Assembly: GCF_001570905.1 (NCBI RefSeq)
Contig: NZ_BCSO01000012.1
Span: 1 to 64,000, forward strand
Length of the DNA stretch: 64,000 nucleotides
DNA from: [Zimmermannella] alba NBRC 15616
GTDB lineage: Bacteria; Actinomycetota; Actinomycetes; Actinomycetales; Microbacteriaceae
Direction: 5' to 3'
How positions within the stretch are numbered: the stretch's first letter is position 1; every line of letters starts with the position of its first letter. Below are positions 45,656 to 54,294 of this stretch, one piece after another. The position numbers and the translations under genes were made by a program. The notes under the pieces are model-generated. The model had not been told where the DNA came from and made no database searches. It saw only the letters and a list, made by a program, of their open reading frames with translations.

Positions 45656-46192
45656 CTAGGCCGCAGCCGCGAGGCGCTCGGCTTCGTGCGCGCGGCGTTC
45701 CTCGTAGCTCCACCGGTGACGACTGGAAACGTGCCAGGCATTGCATGAGCGGCAGAAGTAGCTTCGGTACTCATTGCGTCGTTCGTTGCCAAGCTTGCTA
45801 CGAAGGGCCGAATTCGCCACGACAAGTTCAGCGTCAAGCCGCGTGGCGAAACGGCGCTTCCCAGGGCAGAAGGGAGTTGGCTGCGCAGCAAGCTCTTCAA
45901 CTTCGCTTGGTACACGCTCGGCAATTGAAACGAGCAACGGATGCAGTTCCGCGCGTGCGTGCCGTTCGGCCGCAACGATGTGGTGGCGGAAGCGGCGAAG
46001 CCCCGAGGCATCAGGACCGGATTCGCGGAGCGTGCGCAGCAGCAGTTCAAGGAGTTGCTCGCGTTCGTAAGCGGCCATCGCCGCATCGACATCGGCAGCT
46101 TCGTTGAGCTCGCGCTCGGCTTCACGATGAAGTGAGCGCAGCATGAGTTCGACCTTGGGTTTCCAGGGGTTCTGCGGGAGTTCTCGGATCAT
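45656..46192 (-). CDS. Hypothetical protein with C-terminal zinc-ribbon-like motif
   Basis: 178 residues, intact, function unknown. Largely helical and charged; a conserved-looking C-terminal segment RSYFCRSCNAWHVSSR has a CxxC and a His, suggesting a small metal site. ATG 46192 lies 7 nt after the -10 of a PafBC-type promoter (46199-46220), so the message should be leaderless and DNA-damage inducible. It sits between two pseudogenes but shows no lesion itself. Confidence 0.65.
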   Translation of the reverse strand: MIRELPQNPWKPKVELMLRSLHREAERELNEAADVDAAMAAYEREQLLELLLRTLRESGPDASGLRRFRHHIVAAERHARAELHPLLVSIAERVPSEVEELAAQPTPFCPGKRRFATRLDAELVVANSALRSKLGNERRNEYRSYFCRSCNAWHVSSRHRWSYEERRAHEAERLAAAA

Positions 46193-46198
46193 GTCCTG

Positions 46199-46220
46199 AG
46201 GCTATGAGGGACCACCGACA
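46199..46220 (-). promoter_or_regulatory. PafBC-type DNA-damage promoter
   Basis: Minus strand TGTCGGTG, 8 nt, TAGCCT fits the mycobacterial RecA-NDp/PafBC form TGTCRGTG-N8-TANNNT exactly. The -10 ends 7 nt before ATG 46192. Confidence 0.75.
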
Positions 46221-46262
46221 TTCGATTTCTCGGTCTTCACGCGGCCCCTCCGATCCGGCCCG

Positions 46263-46775
46263 TCACTCAATGTTGATCCACTCGTAGGCGATCTCCTCCG
46301 CCGCGAGCATCTTGAGGAATGCATCCGTCTCAACAAACACCGTCCCCTATTGTCACCCGGGTGAAACGTCAAGACCGCTCGGTGAGTATCACTTCATCGA
46401 AGCAGAGCTTCACCTCCCGTGGGTCCGGATCAAGCATCTCGAACGATGAAACGATGCCGGGCTCGAGCCCGAGGGCAGGTTGGAGACGTTCCGGCGACCC
46501 AAACGACAGTCGCGATTCACCGAACTGCTCGGCCAGCGAATCAAGGTCGAGTTCCTTCGCGCCGTCCATGATGACGAGGTACGAACGGTTCTTCTTGCGA
46601 TTGACGAGAAACAAACTCTTCGTCCGAACGCCCTCGTATCCCTCGATGAACTCGTCCGCGAGCGCCGTTGTCTCGACAGCGGGGTATTCGACGATCGAAT
46701 ACTGCACACCATGGCGCTGCAAGACGTCCAGAACGTGTGCCCGTTCCGTGCCTTCTCCGCCTCTTCCTGGCTCAT
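46263..46775 (-). pseudogene. YbaK/ProX-like aminoacyl-tRNA deacylase, frameshifted
   Basis: The intact middle piece (46369-46722) carries TKSLFLVNRKKNRSYLVI and SRLSFGSPERLQPALG, typical of the YbaK/prolyl-tRNA deacylase fold that removes mischarged amino acids. The N-terminus continues in another frame (RAHVLDVLQRHG; start MSQEEAEKA near 46775) and the C-terminus in two further frames (LTFHPGDN, then TVFVETDAFLKMLAAEEIA, stop 46263-46265). At least three frameshifts, so non-functional. Confidence 0.75.
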
Positions 46776-46778
46776 CCC

Positions 46779-46840
46779 CGCTCAGGTCGCAGTTTCGACC
46801 CTAGGTCGCGCGACCTGAGGTCGAAACTGCGACCTGAGCG
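46779..46840. repeat. 62-bp near-perfect palindrome
   Basis: Arms 46779-46800 and 46819-46840 are exact reverse complements over 22 bp (starting CGCTCAGGTCGCAGTTTCGA). The spacer itself contains the perfect 14-bp palindrome AGGTCGCGCGACCT. It starts 10 nt past the encoded CCA of tRNA-Thr, so it may terminate that tRNA, or it may be a small mobile palindrome. Confidence 0.85.
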
Positions 46841-46852
46841 GTAAAGGGGTGG

Positions 46853-46925
46853 GGCCGACTGCGGGACTCGAACCCGCGACCTTCGCTTTACAAGAGCACT
46901 GCTCTACCAACTGAGCTAAGCCGGC
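46853..46925 (-). tRNA. tRNA-Thr (anticodon TGT)
   Basis: Acceptor GCCGGCT pairs with AGTCGGC (one G-T pair); D-arm GCTC/GAGC; anticodon loop CTTGTAA gives TGT for ACA threonine codons; T-arm GCGGGTTCGAGTCCCGC. The 3' end reads C-CCA, so CCA appears encoded. Confidence 0.94.
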
Positions 46926-47030
46926 CTACGCCCGAGGGACCTCGAGCGGCTCATCAGTCTAGTCATGACACGGAACTCGCGCGCGACACAACCCACACAC
47001 CCACAACAACCCTCCACTTGCAACAGTGAG

Positions 47031-47049
47031 TTAGGTAAGCCTAACCTTA
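47031..47049 (+). promoter_or_regulatory. DtxR/IdeR iron box
   Basis: TTAGGTAAGCCTAACCTTA matches the DtxR operator core TTAGGTTAGCCTAACCT with one change. It ends 5 bp before the operon start codon and overlaps a probable -10 (TAACCT), so bound repressor would block RNA polymerase and the mRNA would be leaderless. Confidence 0.85.
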
Positions 47050-47054
47050 CACTC

Positions 47055-47966
47055 ATGTCCGATTATGCCGCGCTCGATGCCCAGAAGCTGACCTTGTCGT
47101 ACGGCGATCGCGTCACCGTTGTGAACGCGAGCCTTCGCCTCCGCCACGGCAGCGTGACGGCACTTGTCGGCCCAAATGGCTCTGGCAAATCAACGCTGCT
47201 CCGAGCCCTCGCACGACTCCATCACGTCGAGAGCGGTGCCATCACGCTCGACGGCGCACCCCTCGAAACCTTCAGCGCACGAACACTCGCCCAGCGCCTC
47301 ACACTCCTGGCCCAGCATCGCCCGACCCCTGCCGGAGTCACGGTTCGCGAAGCCGTCCACTATGGACGCCATCCACACCGCTATGGGCTCTTTGGCCGCG
47401 ACGCCGAAGGCGCGGAACACGTCAGGCAGGCACTGCTCATGACAGGACTCGATGACCTCGCCGATGAGTACGTCGATGAGCTTTCCGGAGGCCAGATCCA
47501 GCGCGTGTGGCTTGCGAGCTGTCTTGCTCAACAGGCCACGACGCTGCTGCTCGATGAGCCGACAAACCACCTGGATCTCCGCCATCAGGTCGAGCTGCTG
47601 CGTCTCATACGACGTCTCGCTGACGATCACGACGTCGCAGTCGGAGTGGTACTGCATGACCTCAACCAGGCGGCCGCCGTCGCTGATCGCCTCGTGCTCC
47701 TTCACGAAGGACGCATCGCAGCACAGGGAGCCCCGCACGAGGTCCTGACCCAAACGATACTCAGCCAGTGCTATGAGATCCCGGTCGCAGTGACACGCAA
47801 TGGCCCTCGCATCAGCATCGATGCACTGCGCTCACTTGACGCACCTCTGCCAGACGTGGCATCCGCACACGCGCAGCAGACTCGCCCACGGGCCACGCCT
47901 CCAACCTCCCCCATGTCCCCCACCGCGAAAGCCACCACCATGACAGAAAGCGACATGACGGTATGA
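47055..47966 (+). CDS. Iron-siderophore ABC transporter ATP-binding protein
   Basis: 303 residues. FecE/FhuC-type ATPase: Walker [15 protein letters not shown], signature LSGGQIQRVWLA, Walker [15 protein letters not shown], and switch His in VVLHDLNQAAAVA. The last 40 residues are a Pro/Thr-rich extension not needed for function. ATG 47055 lies directly behind the iron box. First gene of a four-gene operon; its stop overlaps the next start as ATGA. Confidence 0.93.
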   Translation: MSDYAALDAQKLTLSYGDRVTVVNASLRLRHGSVTALVGPNGSGKSTLLRALARLHHVESGAITLDGAPLETFSARTLAQRLTLLAQHRPTPAGVTVREAVHYGRHPHRYGLFGRDAEGAEHVRQALLMTGLDDLADEYVDELSGGQIQRVWLASCLAQQATTLLLDEPTNHLDLRHQVELLRLIRRLADDHDVAVGVVLHDLNQAAAVADRLVLLHEGRIAAQGAPHEVLTQTILSQCYEIPVAVTRNGPRISIDALRSLDAPLPDVASAHAQQTRPRATPPTSPMSPTAKATTMTESDMTV

Positions 47967-48943
47967 ACATTCAACGAGGGCTTGGCATGACAGCCCTATG
48001 CGGGGCGATCCTCGCCGCGCTCACCGGTTGCGGCACCACCGATGCAGCGACACCAGACCAAGCCGCCCCCGCAGGAGCCGCCATCACCGTCACTGACGGG
48101 AACGGCAAGAGCGTCACGATTGACGGCCCGGCAGAGCGTGTCGTCACGCTCGAGTGGGGTGCCACCGAGAACGTGTTGCATCTCGGCGTTGAACCGGTCG
48201 GCATCGCCGACATCGACGGTTTCAGTAAGTGGGACACCGCCGTGAAGGTCAGCGGAGATCCTGTCGATGTCGGACTTCGCACCGAGCCGAACATTGAAGC
48301 GATTGCGCAGGCGAATCCCGACCTCATTCTCGGCGACGTGGGCTCCATTCCCGAGGACGCCATCGAGCAGGTCGAGCAAATCGCCCCGGTCGTGCTCCTC
48401 AAGGATGCTGACCCCAATGCTCCCCTCGACATGATGCGCAACAACTTCACCACCGTTGCGAACTTGCTCGGCAAGAGCGATGTGGCCGAAGCCAAGCTCA
48501 CCGAGTTGGATGCTGCACTCGCCGACGCTCGCGAACAGATCGCGAAGATCGAGAACAAGAAGTACGTCTTCGCGTACTTCAACGTCACCGGCAACAACGT
48601 CGGCATCCGCATGCACTCCGACCGCGCCCAGACCGCCGCTCTCGCTCAAGAACTCGGCCTCGAAAACGCGTGGGATGGCCCCGATGAAAGTGATTGGGGA
48701 ACCGGGTCCCTGGACCTTGAAGGATTCAGCAACCTTCCCGACGACATCACGATTTTGAGTTGGACAAGCGGAGGCGAGGGCAGTGCCCAAAGCACGCTCA
48801 AGGACAACCCGCTCTGGTCCCAGCACCCTGCCGTTGCTGCTGGCAGGGTTCACGATGTCGCCAACGGCGTCTGGATTTACGGCGGGCCTGCCTCGATGGC
48901 GCAGTGGGCGAACGAACTCGCCGCCGTCATGACCTCGGCATGA
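47963..48943 (+). CDS. Iron-siderophore-binding lipoprotein
   Basis: 326 residues. Signal peptide with lipobox LTGCG (Cys about residue 22), then the FecB/FepB-type periplasmic-binding fold: RVVTLEWGATENVLHLGVEP, NPDLILGD and the C-terminal AGRVHDVANGVW. It captures ferric siderophores outside the membrane and delivers them to the permease. ATGA overlaps at both ends with operon neighbours. Ligand type unknown. Confidence 0.93.
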   Translation: MNIQRGLGMTALCGAILAALTGCGTTDAATPDQAAPAGAAITVTDGNGKSVTIDGPAERVVTLEWGATENVLHLGVEPVGIADIDGFSKWDTAVKVSGDPVDVGLRTEPNIEAIAQANPDLILGDVGSIPEDAIEQVEQIAPVVLLKDADPNAPLDMMRNNFTTVANLLGKSDVAEAKLTELDAALADAREQIAKIENKKYVFAYFNVTGNNVGIRMHSDRAQTAALAQELGLENAWDGPDESDWGTGSLDLEGFSNLPDDITILSWTSGGEGSAQSTLKDNPLWSQHPAVAAGRVHDVANGVWIYGGPASMAQWANELAAVMTSA

Positions 48944-50976
48944 CCCTCACACTCCCTTCCCCGAGGCCAGTCACCGCTCGTGAGCACGCTGCGCCCACTG
49001 CACAGCACGCGCTCGTGCTGCTCGGCGCGCTCACCCTCGTGGCTGGCCTCGGCGCTATCCATCTCACCCAGGGCAACGCCGCGCATCTCACCTTCGACGT
49101 GCTCGTCGCGTCCCGCATTCCGCGACTTCTCGCTGCGATCCTTGTCGGGCTTGCTCTCGGCGCTGCCGGCACCACGATGCAGGCCCTCGCGAGAAACCCA
49201 CTCGCTTCGCCGGATACGCTCGCAGTCAACGCAGGTGCAAAGCTCGGCCTCACGGTGACGGCGGCCTGCGGCCTCCACCTCGGCCTGTGGTTCGACACAG
49301 CGACAGCGTTCTTCGGCGGACTCGCAGCCGCCGGACTTGTCCTTATGTTGGCAGGACGCACAGGCTCTCCGGTGCGACTCGTGCTCGCGGGGTCAGCCCT
49401 CACGCTCGGGTTGATGGCGATCGCGTCTGCCCTCATTCTCGTGGCGTCCGAAGAAACGCAGGGACTGTTTGCGTGGGGTGCGGGAACGCTCTCCCAGCCT
49501 GGCTTGGATGCCGTCATACAGCTCGCACCGCTCATCCTGCTCACATTGACCGGGCTCATCGTTCGTGGAGACCTCCTTGATCTCCTTCAGCTCGGCGACG
49601 ACACCGCGCGGGCGCTCGGCGTCCACATCGGCCGCACCCGCATTGCGTTCACCATTGCGGCAGTCATGTTGGCTGCCTGTGCCGTCACAATCGCGGGGCC
49701 CGTCGGATTCTTGGGATTGTGCTCGCCGCCAATCGCTCGCTGGATTGCCCGCAGACTCCGGTACCCCAATCGGATGCCGTGGCAGCTCAGCCTTGCAGCA
49801 CTCACCGGCGCGTTGCTCTTGCTCGGCGCGGACGTCCTCCTTCGAGCCGTGCTTGGAGCCCAAGCTGCGGTCGAAGTTCCGAGCGGTGTGGTGACCACAC
49901 TCATGGGCGGTCTCGCCCTGCTCATCTTGGGGAGATCAATGCGATCCGGGACCGTCGGTGACTCGCCAGCCGCGATCGCTGGTCGAGGCTGGCCAAGTCG
50001 GCATCCCGTCGTCACGATTGTCGCGGCCCTCGTCGCACTCCTCGTAACCGCCACGCTGGCGCTCCTTCCCGGAGAACTCCCCCTTTTGCTCGGCGATGTC
50101 GCGAACTGGCTGCAAGCCCAGGCTTCATCCCGGATCACCTGGATGCTCGACGCACGCTTCGCGCGAGTCGTCGTCTCGCTCGCTGCAGGGGCTGCCTTAG
50201 CTCTTGCGGGGGCACTCGTCCAGGCCGTCACTCGAAACCCGCTCGCTGACCCCGGATTGCTGGGTGTGTCCGGCGGTGCGGGGGTCGGTGCCCTCATGGT
50301 GATCACGAGCACTGGCACGGGGTCACTCATCCTGTCATTTGGCGCCTTGACCGGCGCGACGGTGAGTGCAGCCCTACTGTTCCTGCTTGCTGCTCGCAGT
50401 GGATGGGATCCCACCCGCCTCGTCCTTGCAGGGCTTGGCCTCAACGCTGCCAGCGGTGCGCTCACCACGTTCCTCATCGTGTCAACCGATCCGTGGAACA
50501 AGACGCGGGCAGTGACGTGGCTCGGTGGATCGAGCTACGGCGCACAGCTTGACCGCGCTGTCCCCGTGCTCGTGGCACTCGGGGCGGCAACCTTCATAGC
50601 AGTGGTGCTGCATCGACGTCTGGACCTCATCCAATTGGATGCCGTCACACCTGCGGTCGTCGGAGCGAAACCGAAACATACCCGGGCCGTCGTCCTCGTC
50701 GTAGCGGTCGTCCTCACGGCTGCCGCAACCTCGGCCATCGGAGTCATCAGCTTCGTTGGACTTGCCGCACCCCACGCGTCCCGCATGCTGCTCGGTGGGC
50801 GGCACCGCGTCCACCTTCCGCTCACAGCTATCCTCGGAGCGCTCCTGGTCGTGTTCGCCGATGCCGTTGCGCGTACCGTGCTCTCCCCGATCCAGTTGCC
50901 TGTTGGCATTGTGTGTGCCCTCGTCGGCCTCCCGTTCTTCGCCTGGCTCCTTCATCGAATGCGAGTTTCCTCATGA
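48940..50976 (+). CDS. Fused double FecCD-type siderophore permease (FhuB-like)
   Basis: 678 residues and about 18-20 membrane helices, i.e. two FecCD permease domains in one chain as in FhuB. Each half has the characteristic RIPRLLAAILVGLALG / ARFARVVVSLAAGAALA region and the RNPLA or RNPLADP motif (LARNPLASPDTL, TRNPLADPGLLGV). It forms the whole channel without a partner, working with the ATPase and lipoprotein of this operon. Confidence 0.93.
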   Translation: MTLTLPSPRPVTAREHAAPTAQHALVLLGALTLVAGLGAIHLTQGNAAHLTFDVLVASRIPRLLAAILVGLALGAAGTTMQALARNPLASPDTLAVNAGAKLGLTVTAACGLHLGLWFDTATAFFGGLAAAGLVLMLAGRTGSPVRLVLAGSALTLGLMAIASALILVASEETQGLFAWGAGTLSQPGLDAVIQLAPLILLTLTGLIVRGDLLDLLQLGDDTARALGVHIGRTRIAFTIAAVMLAACAVTIAGPVGFLGLCSPPIARWIARRLRYPNRMPWQLSLAALTGALLLLGADVLLRAVLGAQAAVEVPSGVVTTLMGGLALLILGRSMRSGTVGDSPAAIAGRGWPSRHPVVTIVAALVALLVTATLALLPGELPLLLGDVANWLQAQASSRITWMLDARFARVVVSLAAGAALALAGALVQAVTRNPLADPGLLGVSGGAGVGALMVITSTGTGSLILSFGALTGATVSAALLFLLAARSGWDPTRLVLAGLGLNAASGALTTFLIVSTDPWNKTRAVTWLGGSSYGAQLDRAVPVLVALGAATFIAVVLHRRLDLIQLDAVTPAVVGAKPKHTRAVVLVVAVVLTAAATSAIGVISFVGLAAPHASRMLLGGRHRVHLPLTAILGALLVVFADAVARTVLSPIQLPVGIVCALVGLPFFAWLLHRMRVSS

Positions 50977-51815
50977 CGAGTTATTCCCTGTTCCTGGCTG
51001 AGTTCACCGAACGGCGCATCCTGAGTCCGAGCTTTGTTCGCCTCACGTTCCGGGCCCCAGGCCTCGAACACATCGGGCGTACCATGCTTGACCAGCGCAT
51101 GAAGCTTGTCCTCGGGAGCGAAGAACATCTCGAGCACCTCAAACGCGCTGACGATCGCTGGTATGCCGCATGGAGCGACCTCGGGGACGACCGCCCCATC
51201 GTGCGCACGTATACCTTTTCCGCCCTCGCGGAGGATGAGCGGGGCCCCTTTGCCTGCATCGATGTTGCAATCCATGCAGACGTTTCGGGGCCAGGGTCAG
51301 ATTTCGCCCGATACGGCACGCCCGGCACGAAAGTGGGGCTCCTAGCTGCCGATGCCCGCCGCGAGGGCCACGAAACCTTAGGAGTGGCGTGGACGCCGGG
51401 CACAGCAGACGATTTCCTCATCATCGCTGATGAAACGGCACTCCCTGCCGTCGCCAACATCGTTCCGACGCTGCCCGCCACAGCATGCGGGCGGCTCGTG
51501 ATTGAAGTGGCCGAGGCCGGCGACGTGCGCTTGCTCGACATCCCACAGCGCATGACCGTTGAGTGGCGCGTGCGCGCAGACGGGCACAGTGCTCTTGACG
51601 ATCTTCCGAGGACGACGCTTCTCCCCTGTCGTGCCGAGGAAACAGCCGATGACTGCACTGCGAAACTTTGGGATGAAGGCCTCGGCCGCGAACGCTACGC
51701 CTGGGTTGCTGGCGAATGTGGGTGGGTTCGAAGCATCCGCCGTGCCCTCCGCGCAAGCTACTCACGCGAAGAAACGAGCGTGATGGGCTACTGGCGGCGC
51801 GGAGGTTGCCTCTAG
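50973..51815 (+). CDS. Siderophore-interacting protein (FAD ferric reductase)
   Basis: 280 residues. SIP/ViuB-type flavoprotein that reduces ferric siderophore to release Fe(II). FAD-binding RTYTFSALAED (the RxYS/T-type motif) and the C-terminal WVAGECGWVRSIRRAL are typical. Last gene of the operon; start overlaps the permease stop as ATGA. Its stop shares CTAG with the stop of convergent rlmB (4-nt overlap). Confidence 0.93.
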   Translation: MTSYSLFLAEFTERRILSPSFVRLTFRAPGLEHIGRTMLDQRMKLVLGSEEHLEHLKRADDRWYAAWSDLGDDRPIVRTYTFSALAEDERGPFACIDVAIHADVSGPGSDFARYGTPGTKVGLLAADARREGHETLGVAWTPGTADDFLIIADETALPAVANIVPTLPATACGRLVIEVAEAGDVRLLDIPQRMTVEWRVRADGHSALDDLPRTTLLPCRAEETADDCTAKLWDEGLGRERYAWVAGECGWVRSIRRALRASYSREETSVMGYWRRGGCL

Positions 51816-52813
51816 CGGCGCGCGGCAGCCTCTGCGCGCAGCTTCGCGACCTCGTACATGGTGATCGAGGCCGCAATGCCAGCGTTGAGCGATTCGGTCG
51901 CGCCATCGATCGGGATCGACACGACGGCGTCACAGTGTTCGGTCACGAGGCGCGACAGGCCCTTCCCTTCCGAGCCGACCACAACGAGCAGCGGCGAGGT
52001 CGCGAGTTCAAAACCAGGAAGTGTCGTGTCTCCGTCGCCGTCGAGACCGATCACGAACACACCCGCCTGCTTGTAGGCCTTGATGGTCTGAGTGAGGTTC
52101 GCGGCCATCGCGACGGGGAGACGGGATGCGGCGCCGGCGGACGTCTTCCACGCGGATGCCGTGACGCCCGCAGCGCGACGCTGCGGAACGATGACACCGT
52201 GTCCACCAAATGCTGCCACCGAGCGGATGATCGCGCCGAGGTTGCGCGGATCGGTCACGCCGTCGAGCGCGACGAAGAGCGGCTGCTCGGCACGGTCGAA
52301 GCTCGCGTCGAGCAGGTCCATCGGATCCTTGTATTCGTACGGCGGGACCTTGATCGCGACGCCCTGGTGGACGGCATCCCGCCCGCACATGCGATCAAGC
52401 TCGGGACGCATGATCTCCATGATCGCGATGCCGCGCTTGGAGGCGATCTGCACGATCTCCTTCATGCGCTCATCCATTTCGGTGCGCATGGCGAGGTAGA
52501 GCGCGGTGGCGGGGATGCCTGCACGCAGCGCTTCGAGCACGGAATTGCGGCCGGTCACGAGCTCATGCTCGTCGGCGGGGCGACGACGCGGCGCGCCACC
52601 GTCACGGCCTGCCGGACGGCTGCTGTGCGACTGCAGTTTGCGCGCGCCCTTGCCGCCACCGGCCGCGGCGAGACGCTCGCGGGCAGCCTTGCGCTTACCG
52701 GCAACGTGCCACGAACGGTCCTCTGCCTTCGGCGTCGGGCCGCGGCCCTCGAGTGCCTTGCGGCCGTGACCGCCAGTGCCCTTCTGGGGGCCCTTCTTCT
52801 TCAAGCTGCTCAT
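51812..52813 (-). CDS. rlmB: 23S rRNA 2'-O-methyltransferase, TrmH/SpoU family
   Basis: 333 residues. A basic, disordered N-terminal extension of about 85 residues precedes a substrate-binding domain (LVTGRNSVLEALRAG) and the SpoU knot: motif 1 DPRNLGAIIRSVAAFG, motif 2 VVGSEGKGLSR, motif 3 IPIDGATESLNAGIAAS. Predicted to methylate G2251 of 23S rRNA; the TsnR-like resistance branch is less likely. ATG 52813 overlaps the cysS stop as ATGA, so cysS-rlmB are one operon. Confidence 0.92.
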   Translation of the reverse strand: MSSLKKKGPQKGTGGHGRKALEGRGPTPKAEDRSWHVAGKRKAARERLAAAGGGKGARKLQSHSSRPAGRDGGAPRRRPADEHELVTGRNSVLEALRAGIPATALYLAMRTEMDERMKEIVQIASKRGIAIMEIMRPELDRMCGRDAVHQGVAIKVPPYEYKDPMDLLDASFDRAEQPLFVALDGVTDPRNLGAIIRSVAAFGGHGVIVPQRRAAGVTASAWKTSAGAASRLPVAMAANLTQTIKAYKQAGVFVIGLDGDGDTTLPGFELATSPLLVVVGSEGKGLSRLVTEHCDAVVSIPIDGATESLNAGIAASITMYEVAKLRAEAAARR

Positions 52814-54234
52814 CGTGCGATGCTCCAATGTGTTCCCTGGGCCGAGTCTTCGACCTGAATTCCTGCGTCGGCGAGCTGGTCGCGGATGCGGTCAGCTCGA
52901 GCAAAGTCCTTTTCGGCACGCGCCTGGGCACGCTCTGCCACGAGCGCCTGCACGAGCGAGTCGAGCGCTTCGTGCTCGCCTGCCGCACCGCCAGCACTTT
53001 CGCTCTGCCACTCGGGTGCCTCCGGGTCGAGCCCGAGGACACCGAGCATGGCGCGAACTGCTGCGCGGCGACGTGCGATCTCTGCCACATCTGCCCGGTC
53101 GATTGCCTGGTTGCCGAGCGTGACTTCTTCGTGGAGCGCCGCGAGCGCCTGCGGAATGCCGAAGTCGTCGAGCATAGCCGCTTCGAAGGCATCCGGCACC
53201 TGCTTGGGCGCGTCGGATTCGGCATCCGTCACACCATCGAGGCGGGCGGAGCGCTCGAGGAAGCCTTCAATGCGTGAGAACGCGGCGTCGGCCTCAGCGA
53301 TCGCATCGGTCGAGAATTCGATCGTCGAGCGGTAGTGCGCGCTGCCGAGGAAGTAGCGGATGACGATGGGTCGTGCGAGTTCAAGCAGTTCGTGGCCCGA
53401 GACGGTGTTGCCGATCGACTTCGACATCTTCTGGCCAGAGATCGAGACGAGGCCGTTGTGCATCCAGAAGGCAGCGAACTCGTGGCCTGCCGCGCGCGAC
53501 TGCGCGAGTTCGTTCTCGTGGTGCGGGAAGCGAAGGTCGCGGCCGCCACCGTGAATGTCGAAGGCGGTGCCGAGGTACTTCGTCGACATCGCCGAGCATT
53601 CGATGTGCCAGCCGGGACGACCCGGGCCCCACGGCGACGACCACGAGGCATCCTCCGGCTCGGACTCCTTGCGTCCCTTCCAGAGGGCGAAGTCTTGCGG
53701 GCTGCGCTTGGCGCGGGCGGGGCCGTCGGCTGCAGCTTCCATGTCGTCCGGACGCTGGTTCGTGAGCTCCCCGTATTCGGGCCAGCTTGCGGCGTCGAAG
53801 TAGACGTCACCCGAGCCGTCTTCGGCGGCGTAGGCGTGGCCGCGCTCGATGAGGGTCTGGATGATCTGCTGCATCTCCATGATGGATGCCGTCGCGCGGG
53901 GTTCGTAGGTGGGGCGACGGATGCCAAGCGCATCGTAAGCCTGCGTAAAAAGGCCCTCCACGCGGTACGCAAGTGCCCACCAGGGCTCGGTTTCGGTGGC
54001 GTTCGCGAGCGTCTTGTCGTCAATGTCGGTGACGTTGCGGACGAGCGTCACGCGCAAGCCCTGGTATTCGAACCAGCGGCGGACCTGGTCGTAGACGAGC
54101 GCGGAGCGCAGGTGGCCGATGTGCGGCGCGGACTGCACGGTGGGACCACAGACATACAGCGACACCTCGCCGGGAACTCGAGGCTCGAAGGGGCGGAGGG
54201 CTTGCGCCTTGGTGTCATAGATCTGTTGAGTCAC
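52810..54234 (-). CDS. cysS: Cysteinyl-tRNA synthetase
   Basis: 474 residues, class I synthetase. HIGH motif in SAPHIGHLRSAL, zinc site with CGPTVQS and HIECSAM, HHENE, and KMSKS in GQKMSKSIGN. Full length. GTG 54234 lies 7 nt after the -10 of a PafBC-type promoter, so the transcript is probably leaderless and DNA-damage responsive. rlmB follows in the same operon. Confidence 0.97.
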   Translation of the reverse strand: MTQQIYDTKAQALRPFEPRVPGEVSLYVCGPTVQSAPHIGHLRSALVYDQVRRWFEYQGLRVTLVRNVTDIDDKTLANATETEPWWALAYRVEGLFTQAYDALGIRRPTYEPRATASIMEMQQIIQTLIERGHAYAAEDGSGDVYFDAASWPEYGELTNQRPDDMEAAADGPARAKRSPQDFALWKGRKESEPEDASWSSPWGPGRPGWHIECSAMSTKYLGTAFDIHGGGRDLRFPHHENELAQSRAAGHEFAAFWMHNGLVSISGQKMSKSIGNTVSGHELLELARPIVIRYFLGSAHYRSTIEFSTDAIAEADAAFSRIEGFLERSARLDGVTDAESDAPKQVPDAFEAAMLDDFGIPQALAALHEEVTLGNQAIDRADVAEIARRRAAVRAMLGVLGLDPEAPEWQSESAGGAAGEHEALDSLVQALVAERAQARAEKDFARADRIRDQLADAGIQVEDSAQGTHWSIAR

Positions 54235-54240
54235 TTCGCC

Positions 54241-54262
54241 AGTCTATTGAGGACCACCGACA
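54241..54262 (-). promoter_or_regulatory. PafBC-type DNA-damage promoter of cysS
   Basis: Minus strand TGTCGGTG, 8 nt, TAGACT, an exact fit to TGTCRGTG-N8-TANNNT. The -10 ends 7 nt before the GTG start of cysS. Confidence 0.78.
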
Positions 54263-54294
54263 TTGTGACACCGGCTCAGCCGAGTCTCGCGTCG

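Noticed and set aside
46853-46925. tRNA-Thr as a second island integration site
   Set aside because: The flanking pseudogenes look like ordinary decayed chromosomal genes; no integrase or direct repeat of the tRNA end was found.
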